From Flaccisagitta enflata (Eukaryota > Chaetognatha > Sagittoidea > Aphragmophora): a stretch of DNA of 64,000 nucleotides. The position numbers were made by a program, and so were the translations under genes. Under the pieces are notes generated by a model. The model was not told the DNA's origin, searched no databases, and saw nothing but the letters and a program-made list of their open reading frames with translations. The stretch lies in the NCBI GenBank assembly GCA_965153355.1, contig OZ231128.1, positions 2,728,001 to 2,792,000 on the forward strand, read 5' to 3'. Position 1 is the stretch's first letter. Each line of letters begins with the position of its first letter. This document shows positions 11,101 to 64,000 of the stretch, piece after piece.

Positions 11101-14100
11101 TGTTATTCGGGCTCTACCCTAAGGTGTAGAGCCTGAATGAGATTTTTCCATCATTACCATTATGGTTCAGTTTCTTGATTGGGAGGGGCTAAGAGGTAGG
11201 GGTTTAACGGGGGATTTAGATTCAATTTTCACAACCTGAATGGATTGGAATGGGTTAGAATGGGTTGGAATGAGCTGTAATGGCTTTCAATTCCATTTCA
11301 TTCCAACCCATTCCAATCCTGTTGATATTACTATCAAAATCACCCCTAATGTCATTGCAACCCATTCCAATTCATTCCAGCCCATTCCGACTCATTCCAA
11401 CACATTCCAACCCATTCAAATCCTGTTGATATTTCTATCAAAATTGCCCATTATGTCATTTCAACTCATTCCGATTCATTCCAACCCATTCCGATTCATT
11501 CCAACCCATTCCAATCCATTCCAATTCATTCCAATCGAGTCTAAATCCCCCTATAAACCCCTACCTTTAAGCCCCTCCCATTCTAGGAACTGAACTTTAA
11601 AGAACAAATATCACTTCTTTTTGAAGATTTCATCAAAATTCATTCAGGTTGTCATTCGGGCTCTACCCTAAGGTGTAGAGCCTGAATGAGATTTTTCTAT
11701 AATTACCATTATGGTTCCTTTTTGAAGATTTCATCAAAATTCATTCAGGTTGTCATTCGGGCTCTACCCTAAGGTGTAGAGCCTGAATGAGATTTTCATT
11801 ACCATTTTGGTTCAGTTTCTTGATTGGGAGGGGCTAAGAGGTAGGGGTTTAACGGGGGATTTAGATTCAATTTTTACAACCTAAATGGATTGGAATGGGT
11901 TGGAATGAGCTGTAATGGCTTTCAACGGTTATTTCATTCCAACTCATTCCAATCCTGTTGATATTACTATCAAAATCACCCCTTATGTCATTGCAACCCA
12001 TTCCAGCCCATTCCGACTCATTCCAGCCCATTCCAACTCATTCCAACTCATTCCAACCCATTCAAATCCTGTTGATATTTCTATCAAAATCGCCCTTTAT
12101 GTCATTTCAACTCATTCTGATTCATTCCAACCCATTCCGATTCATTCCAACCCATTCCAATTCATTCCAACCCATTCCAATTCATTCCAATTCATTCCAA
12201 TCGAGTCTAAATCCCCCTATAAACCCCTACCTTTAAGCCCCTCCCAATCTAGGAACTGAACTTTAAAGAACAATTATCACTTCTTTTTGAAGATTTCATC
12301 AAAATTCATTCAGGTTGTCATACGGACTCTACCCTAAGGTGTTGAGCCTGAATGAGATTTTTCTATAATTACCATTATGGTTCCTTTTTGAAGATTTCAT
12401 CAAAACTCATTCAGGTTCTCATTCGGGCTCTACCCTAAGGTGTAGAGCCTGAATGAGATTTTTCTATCATTTCCATTTTGGTTCAGTTTCTTGATTGGGA
12501 GGGGCTAAGAGGTAGGGGTTTAACGGGGGATTTAGATTCAATTTTCACAACCTGAATGGATTGGAATGGGTTGGAATGAGCTGTAATGGCTTTCAACGGT
12601 TATTTCATTCCAACTCATTCCAATCCTGTTGATATTACTATCAAAATCACCCCTTATGTCATTGCAACCCATTCCAGCCCATTCCGACTCATTCCAGCCC
12701 ATTCCGACTCATTCCAACCCATTCAAATCCTGTTGATATTTCTATCAAAATCGCCCTTTATGTCATTTCAACTCATTCCAATTCATTCCGACCCATTTTG
12801 ATTCATTCCAACCCATTCCAATCCATTCCAATCCATTCCAATTTATTCCAATCGAGTCTAAATCCCCCTATAAACCCCTACCTTTAAGCCCCTCCCATTC
12901 TAGGAACTCAACTTGAAAGAACAAATATCACTTCTTTTTGAAGATTTCATCAAAATTCATTCAGGTTGTCATTTGGGCTCTACCCTAAGGTGTAGAGCCT
13001 GAATGAGATTTTTCTATAATTACCATTATGGTTCCTTTTTGAAGATTTCATCAAAATTCATTCAGGTTGTCATTTTACTACCTAAGGTGTAGAGCCTGAA
13101 TGAGATTTTTCTATCATTACTCTTATGGTTCAGTTTCTTGATTGGGAGGGGCTAAGAGGTAGGGGTTTAACGGGGGATTTAGATTCAATTTTCACAACCT
13201 GAATGGATTGGAATAGGTTGGAATGAGCTGTAATGGCTTTCAACGGTTATTTCATTCCAACTCATTCCAACCCATTCCAATCCTGTTGATATTACTATCA
13301 AAATCACCCCTAATGTCATTGCAACCCATTCCAATTCATTCCAGCCCATTCCGACTCATTCCAACTCATTCCAACCCATTCAAATCCTGTTGAATTTTCT
13401 ATCAAAATCACCCTTGTCATTTCAAATCATTCTAATTCATTCCAACCCATTCCAATTCATTCCAACCCATTCCAATCCATTCCAACCCATTCCAATCCAT
13501 TCCAAGCGAGTCTAAATCCCCCTATAAACCCCTACCTTTAAGCCCCTCCCATTCTAGGAACTCAACTTGAAAGAACAAATATCAGTTCTTTTTGAAGATT
13601 TCATCAAAATTCATTCAGGTTGTCATTCGGGCTCTACCCTAAGGTGTAGAGCCCGAATGAGATTTTTCTATAATTGCCATTATAGTTCAGTTTCTTGATT
13701 GGGAGGGGCTAAGAGGTAGGGGTTTTACGGGGGATTTAGACTCAATTTTCACAACCTGAATGGGTTGGAATGAGCTGTAATGGCTTTCAACGGTTATTTC
13801 ATTCCAACTCATTCCAACCCATTCCTAACCTGTTGAAATTTCTATCAAAATCACCCCTTATATCATTACAACCCATTCCGATTCATTCCAGCCCATTCCG
13901 ACTCATTCCAACTCATTCCAACCCATTCAAATCCTGTTGATATTTCTATCAAAATCGCCCTTTATGTCATTTCAACTCATTCCAACCCATTCCGATTTAT
14001 TCCGATTCAATCCGATTCATTCCGATTCATTCCGATTCATTCCAACCCATTCCAATCCATTCCAATCGAGTCTAAATCCCCCTATAAACCCCTACCTTTA

Positions 14101-15380
14101 AGCCCCTCCCATTTTAGGAACTCAACTTGAAAGAACAAATATCACTTCTTTTTGAAGATTTCATCAAAATTCATTCAGGTTGTCATTCGGGCTCTACCCT
14201 AAGGTGTAGAGCCCGAATGAGATTTTTCTATAATTGCCGTTAAAGTTCAGTTTCTTGATTGGGAGGGGCTAAGAGGTAGGGGTTTTACGGGGGATTTAGA
14301 CTCAATTTTCACAACCTGAATGGATTGGAATGGGTTGGAATGAGCTGTAATGGCTTTCAACGGTTATTTCATTCCAACTCATTCCAACCCATTCCAATCC
14401 TGTTGAAATTTCTATCAAAATCACCCCTTATATCATTACAACCCATTCCAATTCATTCCAGCCCATTCCAACTCATTCCAACCCATTCAAATCCTGTTGA
14501 AATTTCTATCAAAATCGCCCTTTATGTCATTTCAACTCATTCCAATTCATTCCAACCCATTCCGATTCATTCCAATTCATTACAATCCATTCCAATTCAT
14601 TCCAATCGAGTCTAAATCCCCCTATAAACCCCTACCTTTAAGCCCCTCCCATTCTAGGAACTCAACTTGAAAGAACAAATATCACTTCTTTTTGAAGATT
14701 TCATCAAAATTCATTCAGGTTGTCATTCGGGCTCTACCCTAAGGTGTAGAGCCTGAATGAGATTTTTCTATCATTACCATTATGGTTCAGTTTCTTGATT
14801 GGGAGGGGCTAAGAGGTAGGGGTTTAACGGGGGATTTAGATTCAATTTTCACAACCTGAATGGATTGGAATGGGTTGGAATGAGCTGTAATGGCTTTCAA
14901 CGGTTATTTCATTCCAACTCATTCCAACCCATTCCAATCTTGTTGATATTACTGTCAAAATCACCCCTTATGTCATTGCAACCCATTCCAATCCATTCCA
15001 GCCCATTCCGACTCATTCCAACTCATTCCAACCCATTCAAATCCTGTTGATATTTCTATCAAAATCGCCCTTTATGTCATTTCAACTCATTCCGATTCAT
15101 TCTAACCCATTCCAATCCTATTAAAGTTCCCAAGAAAACTGGTTGTTATGACAATTCAGCATCACTGGCTAGTATAACCCATTCAATCATTACAGTTCAA
15201 GGTTCAAATGGGTCCAAATGAGTTGTAATGATAAGTCAGCATCATTAACCATTACGATCCATTACATTTCATAACAGTTTATTGAATTTGGTTGTAGGAA
15301 TATAGGATAATGATTACTCAAGATTAATTTCATTACAGCCCTATCTTGTAGAGTAGAGCCTTAATGACAATTAATGGATT
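8123..15380. mobile_element. 7.26-kb foldback element made of inverted repeat arrays
   Basis: Single-copy-like ends (about 8123-8340 and 15125-15380) are inverted copies of each other, sharing for example TGAGTAATCATTAT, GGTTAATGATGCTGACT and AACTCATTTGGACCCATTTG. Between them, GGAATGGGTTGGAATGA-type arrays run one way from 8340 to about 10590 and the opposite way from 10590 to 15125. Higher-order units of about 540-670 bp contain one or two copies of a ~115-bp segment with CTACACCTTAGGGTAG. This matches Foldback-type elements, whose long inverted ends are tandem arrays. No transposase frame is seen. Confidence 0.88.
8468..8663 (+). mobile_element. GTCGCG-hairpin element inserted in the foldback element
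   Basis: A full-length copy from AACAAGGCCGGAAACACGG to GTCGCGTAGCACGCGACT plus AAAAA. It interrupts the array unit reading GGTGATT...TATCAACAGGA, so it arrived after the array formed. Confidence 0.88.
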
Positions 15381-15405
15381 TGACAACTAATGTGAACTAA
15401 TGGAT

Positions 15406-16200
15406 TTGACAACGCAAAAAAAATGTTTTATGCGATTACTGCTTCAATAATTACATGATCGCCGTACAACTTACCCAGGATTTGTCCGAGGGTTGGGTGG
15501 TTGTTCATGCAAAATTTCATAAAATTTTGTGGAATATTTTTATAGCTACGCTTTTTTCTAATTTTTGGTTAGGTAGGCTGGTTCGGGTGGTTGTACTTAC
15601 TGAAATTGCTCGGAACTTCACGCATCAGTAGACAAGGTCATATGATGTTATTATACAAAAAATCAAGTCAATCCGTCAATCCGTTCATGAGATATGAGCT
15701 TTCCAAGTTTGGGTAAAAAAAGTCACGACGGATTCCGCCACTTAAAAAAAAAATCACGAACACGTTTTATTCTCTGACGCGCTTGAGCGCTCATGAAATC
15801 ATGAACCGTTTCTTCTTAATACTTTGATCACTAAGTGTAAAAACTATTATGAGTATTGAAACAAGGCTGGATACATGGCTACCCCAGTCGCGTGCGGGCC
15901 GGCAGGGGCCGTCACTTGATCATTTGGGCAAGGGCAGTGAGGGCAAAAACTGCAAAAAAAAAAAACAAAACAAAAAAAGCAAAGTGTGACAGAGCGACAG
16001 ACGGACTAAAGGACGGACCAACAGATGGACAGACAGACAGACCATCGGACAGACTGATGGACAGACCATCGGAGGCATTGACGGACGGACCATCAAAGCG
16101 GGATGCAGAGTCGCGTAGCACGCAACTAAAAATAAAACGAACAGAGGAAAGCTTAAACGCTAGTTTTTAGTATAATGTAAAATTTGATAGTAATATTTTT
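15406..16200. repeat. Repeat R, copy 1 (interrupted)
   Basis: Starts TTGACAACGCAAAAAAAATG and matches copy 2 (16588-17120) along its length, including ATTACATGATCGCCGTACAA and the CGCTTGAGCGCTC motif. It is split at 15861-16132 by a GTCGCG-hairpin element. Confidence 0.88.
15861..16132 (+). mobile_element. GTCGCG-hairpin element inserted in repeat R
   Basis: ACAAGGCTGGATACATGGC start, a long GGAC/GACAGACAGAC tract, and end GTCGCGTAGCACGCAACT plus AAAAA. Copy 2 of repeat R lacks it, giving the empty site. Confidence 0.87.
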
Positions 16201-16204
16201 ATTG

Positions 16205-16337
16205 GTCGGTCCGCGTTAGCTTTTTCAGCGTTACAGGCGGTTTTGGTATTGCTGCTCCTGCCCAAATGCTTGGGTCAGCCATTCTTATCACTGCCCCTTC
16301 CCACCCGCACGCGACTTTGGTAGCCGTGTATGTTGTT
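16205..16337 (-). mobile_element. GTCGCG-hairpin element fragment
   Basis: The minus strand shows the 5' half (CACGGCTACC, GTCGCGTGCGGGTGGG, GGGCAGGAGCAG). The terminal hairpin is missing. Confidence 0.65.
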
Positions 16338-16587
16338 TCAGCCAAAGTGTTTTTCTCATGTTGATCGCATAAGTTCAGGAAACTTAAGTTACGAACTGCG
16401 CGGGGATGAAAGATCGCCGCGCGGTTTCTACTTTCATACTTTTTTAAAATGTATATATCTTTTGAACGGTAAGATCAGAGATATCTCGGGAAATTTTGAA
16501 CATGTAATATCTATACATAAGACCGCTCTCTGACAAGGTTGTCATGACAGGTAAACCTCTCAAAAGACTACGATGAATTTTATGTTT

Positions 16588-17120
16588 TTGACAACGCGAA
16601 AAAAATGTTTTATGCGATTACTGCTTCAGTAATTACATGATCGCCGTACAACTTACCCAGGATTTGTCCAAGGGTTGGATACTTGTTCATGCAAAATTTC
16701 AGAAATTTACATGGAATATTTTTTTGGCTACGCTAGTTTGAAATTTTTTGATAGGTAGGCCGGTTCGGGTGGTTGCACCATCTGAAATCTCTTGAAACCT
16801 CACACTTTGGTAGAGAAGGTCAAATGATGTTACCATGCAAAAAATCAAGTCAATCGGTCAATCCGTTTAAGAGATATGAGCTTTCAAAGTTTGGGTAAAA
16901 AAGGTCACGACGATTTCCGCCAGGAAGAAAAAAGTCACGAGCACGTATTGTTCTCAGACGTATTTTACGCGCTTGAGCGCTTGAGCGCTTACGCTTGAGC
17001 GCTCTTAAAATCATGAACTGTTTCTTCTTTTGATCAAGACACCTAAAGTATTGGAAAAATAAGAAGAACAGAGGAAAGCATAAACGCTTGGCTTTCTTAT
17101 AAAAACCTAATAGTAATATT
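16588..17120. repeat. Repeat R, copy 2
   Basis: An uninterrupted copy of repeat R, about 85% similar by eye. It contains an expanded CGCTTGAGCG motif near 16970-17005. It directly precedes the 305-bp-repeat element. Confidence 0.85.
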
Positions 17121-17123
17121 TTT

Positions 17124-18756
17124 GTCCGCGACGGAATATCATTCCGACGCGGACTATAATTCAAGGCGGGTGGGTGTCGTCGTCGTTGTCGTTGTCGTTG
17201 TCGTCGTCGTCGTTGTCGTAACGGATTTTAAAAAATGGATAACTTTTTTATGCTTTGACCGATTTGGTTCATATTTGGTGGGAAGTTGTGCTAGGGTAAG
17301 GCGCTTTACATCCTATCCGATTTTTGTGATCCGACCAACCTAACCGGCCCAACCAGCCTACCGGCCTAAAAGTGAAAAACGCGCATAACTTTGGCATTTT
17401 TCAACCGATTTGGCTGAAATTTGGTATGGAGTCTCTAAATGGAAGGCCTCAACATATGTATATGATTTATATGCATTTGAGCATGCTAACCGGCCAAACC
17501 GACCTACCACCCAACCAGCCAACCGGCCTAAAAGTGAAAAACTTGCGTAACTTTGTCATTTTTCAACTGATTTGGTTGAAACTTGGTATGGAGTCTCTAA
17601 ATGGAAGAACTCAACATATGCACACTATTTATCCTGTTAAACCAGCCTACCACCCAACCAGCCTACTGGCCTAAAAGTGAAAAACGTGCATAACTTTGGC
17701 ATTTTTCAACCGATTTGGCTGAAATTTGGTATGGAGTCTCTAAATGGAAGGCCTCAACATATGTATATGATTTATATGCATTTGAGCATGCTAACCGGCC
17801 AAACCAACCTACCACCCAACCAGCCAACCGACCTAAAAGTGAAAAACTTGCGTAACTTTGTCATTTTTCAACTGATTTGGTTGAAACTTGGTATGGAGTC
17901 TCTAAATGGAAGGACTCAGCATATGCAAACTATTTATCCTGTTAAACCAGCCTACCACCCAACCAGCCTACCAGCCTAAAAATGTGCATATCTTTGGCAT
18001 TTTTCAACCGATTTTGTTGAAATTTGGTGTGGAGTCTCCAAATGGAAGGACTCATCATACGTATGTGATTTATATGCATTTGAGCATGCTAACCGGCCAA
18101 ACTGACCTACCACCCAACCAGCCTACCTACCAAAAAGTGAAAACTTGCATAACTTTGTCATTTTTCAATCAATTTGGTTGAAACTTGATATGGAGTCTCT
18201 AAATGGAAGAACTCAACATATGCACACTATTTATCCTGTCAAACCAGCCTACCACTCAACCAGCCTACCAGCCTAAAAGTGAAAAATGTGCATATCTTTG
18301 GCGTTTTTCAACCAATTAGATTGAACTTTGGTATGGAGTCTCTAAATGGAAGGACTCAGCACATGTATGTGATTTATTTATGTTTGAGCATGCCAACCAG
18401 CCAAACCCACCTACCACCCAACCAGCTTACCGGCGTAAAAGTTAAAAACTTGCATAAGTTGGATATTTTTCAACCAATTTGGTTGAAACTTGGTATGGAG
18501 TCTCTAAATGAAAGACCTCAACATATGCACACTATTTATCCAAACCAGTTTACCACCCAACCACCCTACTAGCCTAAAAGTGAAAAATGTGCATAACTTT
18601 GCCATTTTTCATCGGATGTGCATGAAACTTTGTATGGAGGCTCATAATTATAGTTTTAGCGAACTTACGGGGTTAGCGATCTTTTGGTCATAGCGATCTT
18701 ATGGAATTGGTGATCTATAACCCCCTTCCGTCGCGGACCCAGATACTGATCAGATT
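17124..18756. mobile_element. Element with 305-bp internal tandem repeats, copy 1
   Basis: It begins with a hairpin (GTCCGCGACGGAAT ... ATTCCGACGCGGAC) and a GTCGTC/GTTGTC tract. It carries about four tandem units of ~305 bp, each made of two ~150-bp halves with TTTTTCAACCGATTTGG and TATGGAGTCTCTAAATGGA, and ends TTCCGTCGCGGAC, the inverse of its start. Copy 2 is at 41431-42766. Open frames of 100 codons recur per unit but look like by-products of the repeat. Confidence 0.85.
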
Positions 18757-18864
18757 TTTAAAAATATAGCAACGCTGTTACTCCCTTCGGACCGGCCACC
18801 TTAAAAAGTTGAATCAGTAAATCCCTATAGTCAGGCGAAGACGAGCGAAGGTTTTTATCTACTT

Positions 18865-18945
18865 TTTATCCTCCGTCATGACGTGGGTCCTCCGTCATGA
18901 CGTGGGTCCTCCGTCATGACGAGGGTCCTCCGTCATGACGCAAGA
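18865..18945. repeat. 20-bp tandem repeat (CCTCCGTCATGACGTGGGT)
   Basis: Four copies with few changes, next to a truncated GTCGCG-hairpin element. The same unit occurs diverged at 1685-1780. Confidence 0.9.
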
Positions 18946-19047
18946 CCCCCAAAAAAGTAGTGTGACAGACCGACGGACGGACGGACGGACCAACGGTCGG
19001 ACGGACCGACAAAGCGGGTTGTAGAGTCGCGTAGCACGCGACTATAA
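18946..19047 (+). mobile_element. GTCGCG-hairpin element, 5'-truncated
   Basis: Has the GACGGACGGACGG tract, AAAGCGGGTTGTAGA and the GTCGCGTAGCACGCGACT hairpin. The AAGGCCGG start is replaced by the 20-bp repeat. Confidence 0.8.
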
Positions 19048-19176
19048 ACATTTACATGTGTTAATGAGGTAGCGAGATGTTGTAGGAATGTCATGGATTT
19101 GCGAAGCACGTATACAAATACAGAAACAAGTTAGAACGTGGAAATAAATGTAACGAGAATAACGAGCAACACGCTT

Positions 19177-19318
19177 ATTTATAGTCGCGGACACGCGACT
19201 ACACCTTGCCGTGTCGGTCGGTCCGTCCGTCCGTCACATTTTTGAATTCCGAGTGGTTTTTGCATTAGTGCTCCTGCCCAACCGTCCGCGACTGGATTGC
19301 CGTGTATCCGGCCTTGTT
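19177..19318 (-). mobile_element. GTCGCG-hairpin element copy, near consensus
   Basis: The minus strand runs from AACAAGGCCGGATACACGGC through GCAAAAACC and a GGACGGACGGACC tract to GTCGCGTGTCCGCGACT. Confidence 0.87.
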
Positions 19319-19826
19319 AGCCTTGAGATGCGGGATCATCATCACGATCGAGGAGGAAGGCGGCGTTACCGCGTTGGACAGTGACAAAAAAATCATGAAT
19401 GAATAATCAGCGATGTTGTTTTACTTTAAAGTTTTCTGTAAGAGATAGTAAGGAAAACAACAAATAAATGAATATTAAAATTTCTTAGATGTTGCACGAA
19501 GAAAAGAGACAAGGAAATAAAAAAATGAATAAATGACAGTGAGGTGGCATAATAATGAACGGAGCGAATGATATTTTAGGAAATTTTGCTTTAAACGTCA
19601 GAGTCAGGTAACTGTGCATCACGCTCTATTTTTTTTTTCTTTTTTTTTTCTGAAAGGAGAGAAGAGAAAAGCAACAATTAACCAATGTTAATGAAAAGAG
19701 GCAGTTGTGAATAGTTTTGGCATTGAGAAAAACTTACAAAAATAATATCATGCACAACAAGGAGAAACGAAACATGTAACGGTCAATTTAAGAACGAAGA
19801 GATTATTTGTAGGAAAGGCTTTTAAG
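19319..19826. other. No recognisable feature
   Basis: A+T-rich, apart from a short G+C-rich patch at 19335-19380. A T-rich run lies near 19630. Confidence 0.4.
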
Positions 19827-20119
19827 CTATTGCGATGCAGGTTCAGTGTCACGATCAATGAGCAAGGCTGAGTTTCCACGTTGAAGGGTTACGGAAAGCC
19901 TTTGAAGGAAATGTTTGCTGGGTTCTTTCCCCAACGTCGACCATCAACAAAGACGAGATCCTTGAGGAGTTTAGTTGCGTCTTTGTCCCAGCCTCCAAAA
20001 GTCTCGACGACGATAGGCTGAAAGGCGATGCCTTGCGCACGACAGTTTTGAAGCTCTATCAGAAGTTTTGAAGCTCTATCAGAAGAGCAGTGTTTCCTCT
20101 TTTTTTTAAAGTCCCACAT
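19827..20119 (-). pseudogene. Retroelement ORF tail (reverse-transcriptase C-terminus), broken
   Basis: The minus strand encodes GIAFQPIVVETFGGWDKDA then a frameshift and VTLQRGNSALLIDRD before a stop. The F-P-VVET-G-W and S--LQRGN pattern is what I recall from the C-terminal end of non-LTR retroelement proteins. A 21-bp direct duplication is present near 20050-20085. Family not assigned. Confidence 0.5.
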
Positions 20120-20329
20120 GATTAATCTGATTGGCCCTAGGTAGGTTTTTTATTGGTTCTGGGAATATCAGCATCGCCTAAATCAAATCAGCATCAGCTT
20201 AGAGCACATAAATTTATGTTTACTTATGTCACGACTCATGTGTCATGACCCTTGTCATCACCTCCATATGGCAATATTACTCCCACTTGTTCAGCATCAT
20301 TTTTCTCGCCAAAAAAGTATTTCCCGCTT

Positions 20330-21050
20330 AAGGAACTGAGGTAAGGACAGACTGATGGACCGACAAATTAACCAATAAAAGAGATGGTCAACTCGTTTCT
20401 CGCAATTTGTCCTTCAATAATCTCAGACATAAGTTTTCGTCTGGCGATCAGCATTTGCTTCTTAGTTCTGTTTAAAAAGTGCTTATAAGTACCTTGCGCT
20501 AAGGAACCGAGGTAAAGTAAGACAGGCGGACCGACCAAAAGTCTAACAAAACGGATAGGCAACTTGCTTCTTGCATTTTGTTCCTCTGACAAAGTTTTTC
20601 GTCTGGCGATCAGCATCAGCTTCTTAGTTTTGTTAAGAAAGTGCTTAAAAGTACTCTGCGCTAAAAGAAATGAGGAAAGCTAGACCGAGGGACCGACCAA
20701 AAGACCAATTTAAAGGATGATCAACTCGTCTTATGCCTTATGTCTCTCATAAATGTCTGACAAAGTTTTTCGTCTATCAGTCAGCATCAGCTTCTCAATT
20801 TTGTTAAAAAAGTCCTTAAAAGCACCTTGCGCTAAAGGAAAAGGGGAAAAGTTGGACCAACGGACTGACCAAAAGACCAATTCAAAGGTTGGTCAACTCG
20901 TTCCTCATTGTTTCTAGCTTTTTGCCGCTCAAAAATCCCAGACGAAATTTTTTGTCTGACAGCCGAAATATTTTGGCTCGGAGCCGAAATATTTTGGCTC
21001 GCAGCCGAAATTTTTCGGCTGCAAGACGAAAAAATTTGTCCGGTTTTTTT
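20330..21050. repeat. ~165-bp tandem repeat, four diverged copies
   Basis: Units share GTTTTTCGTCTGGCGATCAG, CTTCTTAGTTTTGTTAA, AGTACCTTGCGCTAA and GACCGACCAAAAG. The fourth unit decays into a GCCGAAATATTTTGGCT triplication (20960-21020). Confidence 0.85.
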
Positions 21051-21712
21051 CTAAAGGCCCTCAAATGAAGCCGATTGGCCAGGGAGAGTGGCCTGGGATT
21101 GGGATTGGGTGCTGGTTACATCCCGGATGTAACCAGGTTTCATTGCTGCCGCTGCTGGCAAGGGTTCTGAAATGTTAAGAATTTTTTAGCCTTCCTACCC
21201 CTGTGTAAAAGTAAATTGTCCCTGGCCACACACACACACCAAGTGTTCGTCCCGTAAATATCAACAGTCATCTTCAATTCTTCATCCTTAGGCCAATACA
21301 TCTTACCCTTACCCTACAATCTACATTTTACGCGAAATGTGCGACGGAATTGTTTTGATGCGGTTACAACCATCTCCCAAAGAATGGAAAATTCTATACA
21401 TCATGGTCGCTAATTTGACCATAGAACGGAACAAATCCTAAAAAATCTTCAAATTTCCCTCCTGTCGACCAAATCCAGGAAGATGCTTGTGTAAATTTTC
21501 TTCGCCTTTACGCCGTCATGCAAACCTACTAATTGTTTTCACATTCCTTCTTTGCCCTCGGATTTTCAAACCCACCCAAAATCCATCGCCGACTATGATC
21601 TCATCATTTTTATACTTTCCCTTTCCCATTCTGTTCTTTTCTTTCTTCATTCTCTAATCTCTGCTATATCTCCACTTCTTTCTCTCGCCCTTTTCCCCTG
21701 ATTGAATTTTAG
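21051..21712. other. Intronic or upstream sequence, no element recognised
   Basis: Contains a short palindrome GGTTACATCCCGGATGTAACC (about 21114-21134), an (AC)n run near 21230 and a pyrimidine-rich tract leading to the acceptor at 21712. Confidence 0.5.
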
Positions 21713-63904
<42,192 letters not shown>

Positions 63905-64000
63905 GTAAGCTTTAGCTAATAGTCACCAGGGATTTTGAAAAATGTGGAATATGATTCCCAGAGCCCAGAGGAAACTAGCTCAACGGGCCAACAGCTTAGT

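Noticed and set aside
8529-15050. Recurrent open frames translating to SNPFQ/HSNSFQPIPI repeats
   Set aside because: Translations of the GGAATG satellite. No start context or conserved non-repeat part.
17372-18572. Repeated 100-codon frames as a protein-coding tandem gene family
   Set aside because: They coincide with the 305-bp satellite unit and overlap in alternative frames. No start context or domain.

Overview
The window is a gene-poor, repeat-rich stretch of an animal (or animal-related, holozoan) nuclear genome. It holds one large protein-coding gene on the + strand. It is the orthologue of SET-binding factor / myotubularin-related 5/13 (Sbf, SBF1/SBF2): 26 exons could be read from 21713 to 63904, and every junction keeps the frame. 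The exons give about 1,534 codons in the order linker, GRAM domain, myotubularin-type phosphatase domain with a dead catalytic loop, then a C1 zinc finger. The N-terminal DENN module should lie upstream (outside the window, or unseen in the first 21.7 kb), and the C-terminal PH domain should lie downstream of 64000. The C1 finger, which as far as I recall is absent from vertebrate SBF1/SBF2 but present in invertebrate Sbf, points to a non-vertebrate. I cannot name the phylum.

Layout. 1-21712: no convincing gene. This stretch has hAT-like and Tc1/mariner-like MITEs, many copies of a short GGAC-rich element ending in a GTCGCG hairpin, a 7.26-kb foldback element built of inverted arrays (8123-15380), a duplicated ~0.5-kb unit (15406-17120), a 1.6-kb element with 305-bp internal tandem repeats (17124-18756), a decayed reverse-transcriptase tail (19827-20119, minus) and a ~165-bp tandem repeat (20330-21050). 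21713-35449: dense exons, with introns filled by tandem arrays (18-bp, TTTC, 15-bp, CAA, TC), one tRNA-derived SINE and nested MITEs. 35450-50570: sparse small exons separated by a 16-20-bp minisatellite (35.5-38 kb), nested foldback elements (39.8-44.6 kb), a second SINE and long simple repeats. 50571-63904: dense exons for the catalytic-like domain and the C1 finger, with MITEs in nearly every intron.

How it fits together. Sbf proteins are Rab GEFs (DENN) that bind phosphoinositides (GRAM, PH) and pair with active myotubularins through their dead phosphatase domain. The visible part supplies the membrane-binding, scaffold and zinc-finger portions. The most unusual feature of the locus is its repeat content. 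Repeats often begin within about 30 bases of a 5' splice site, pyrimidine arrays lacking AG abut 3' splice sites, and several element families keep their hairpins through compensatory changes. Many insertions can be proven from exact target-site duplications (8, 11 or 12 bp, or TA) or from empty sites in sister copies.
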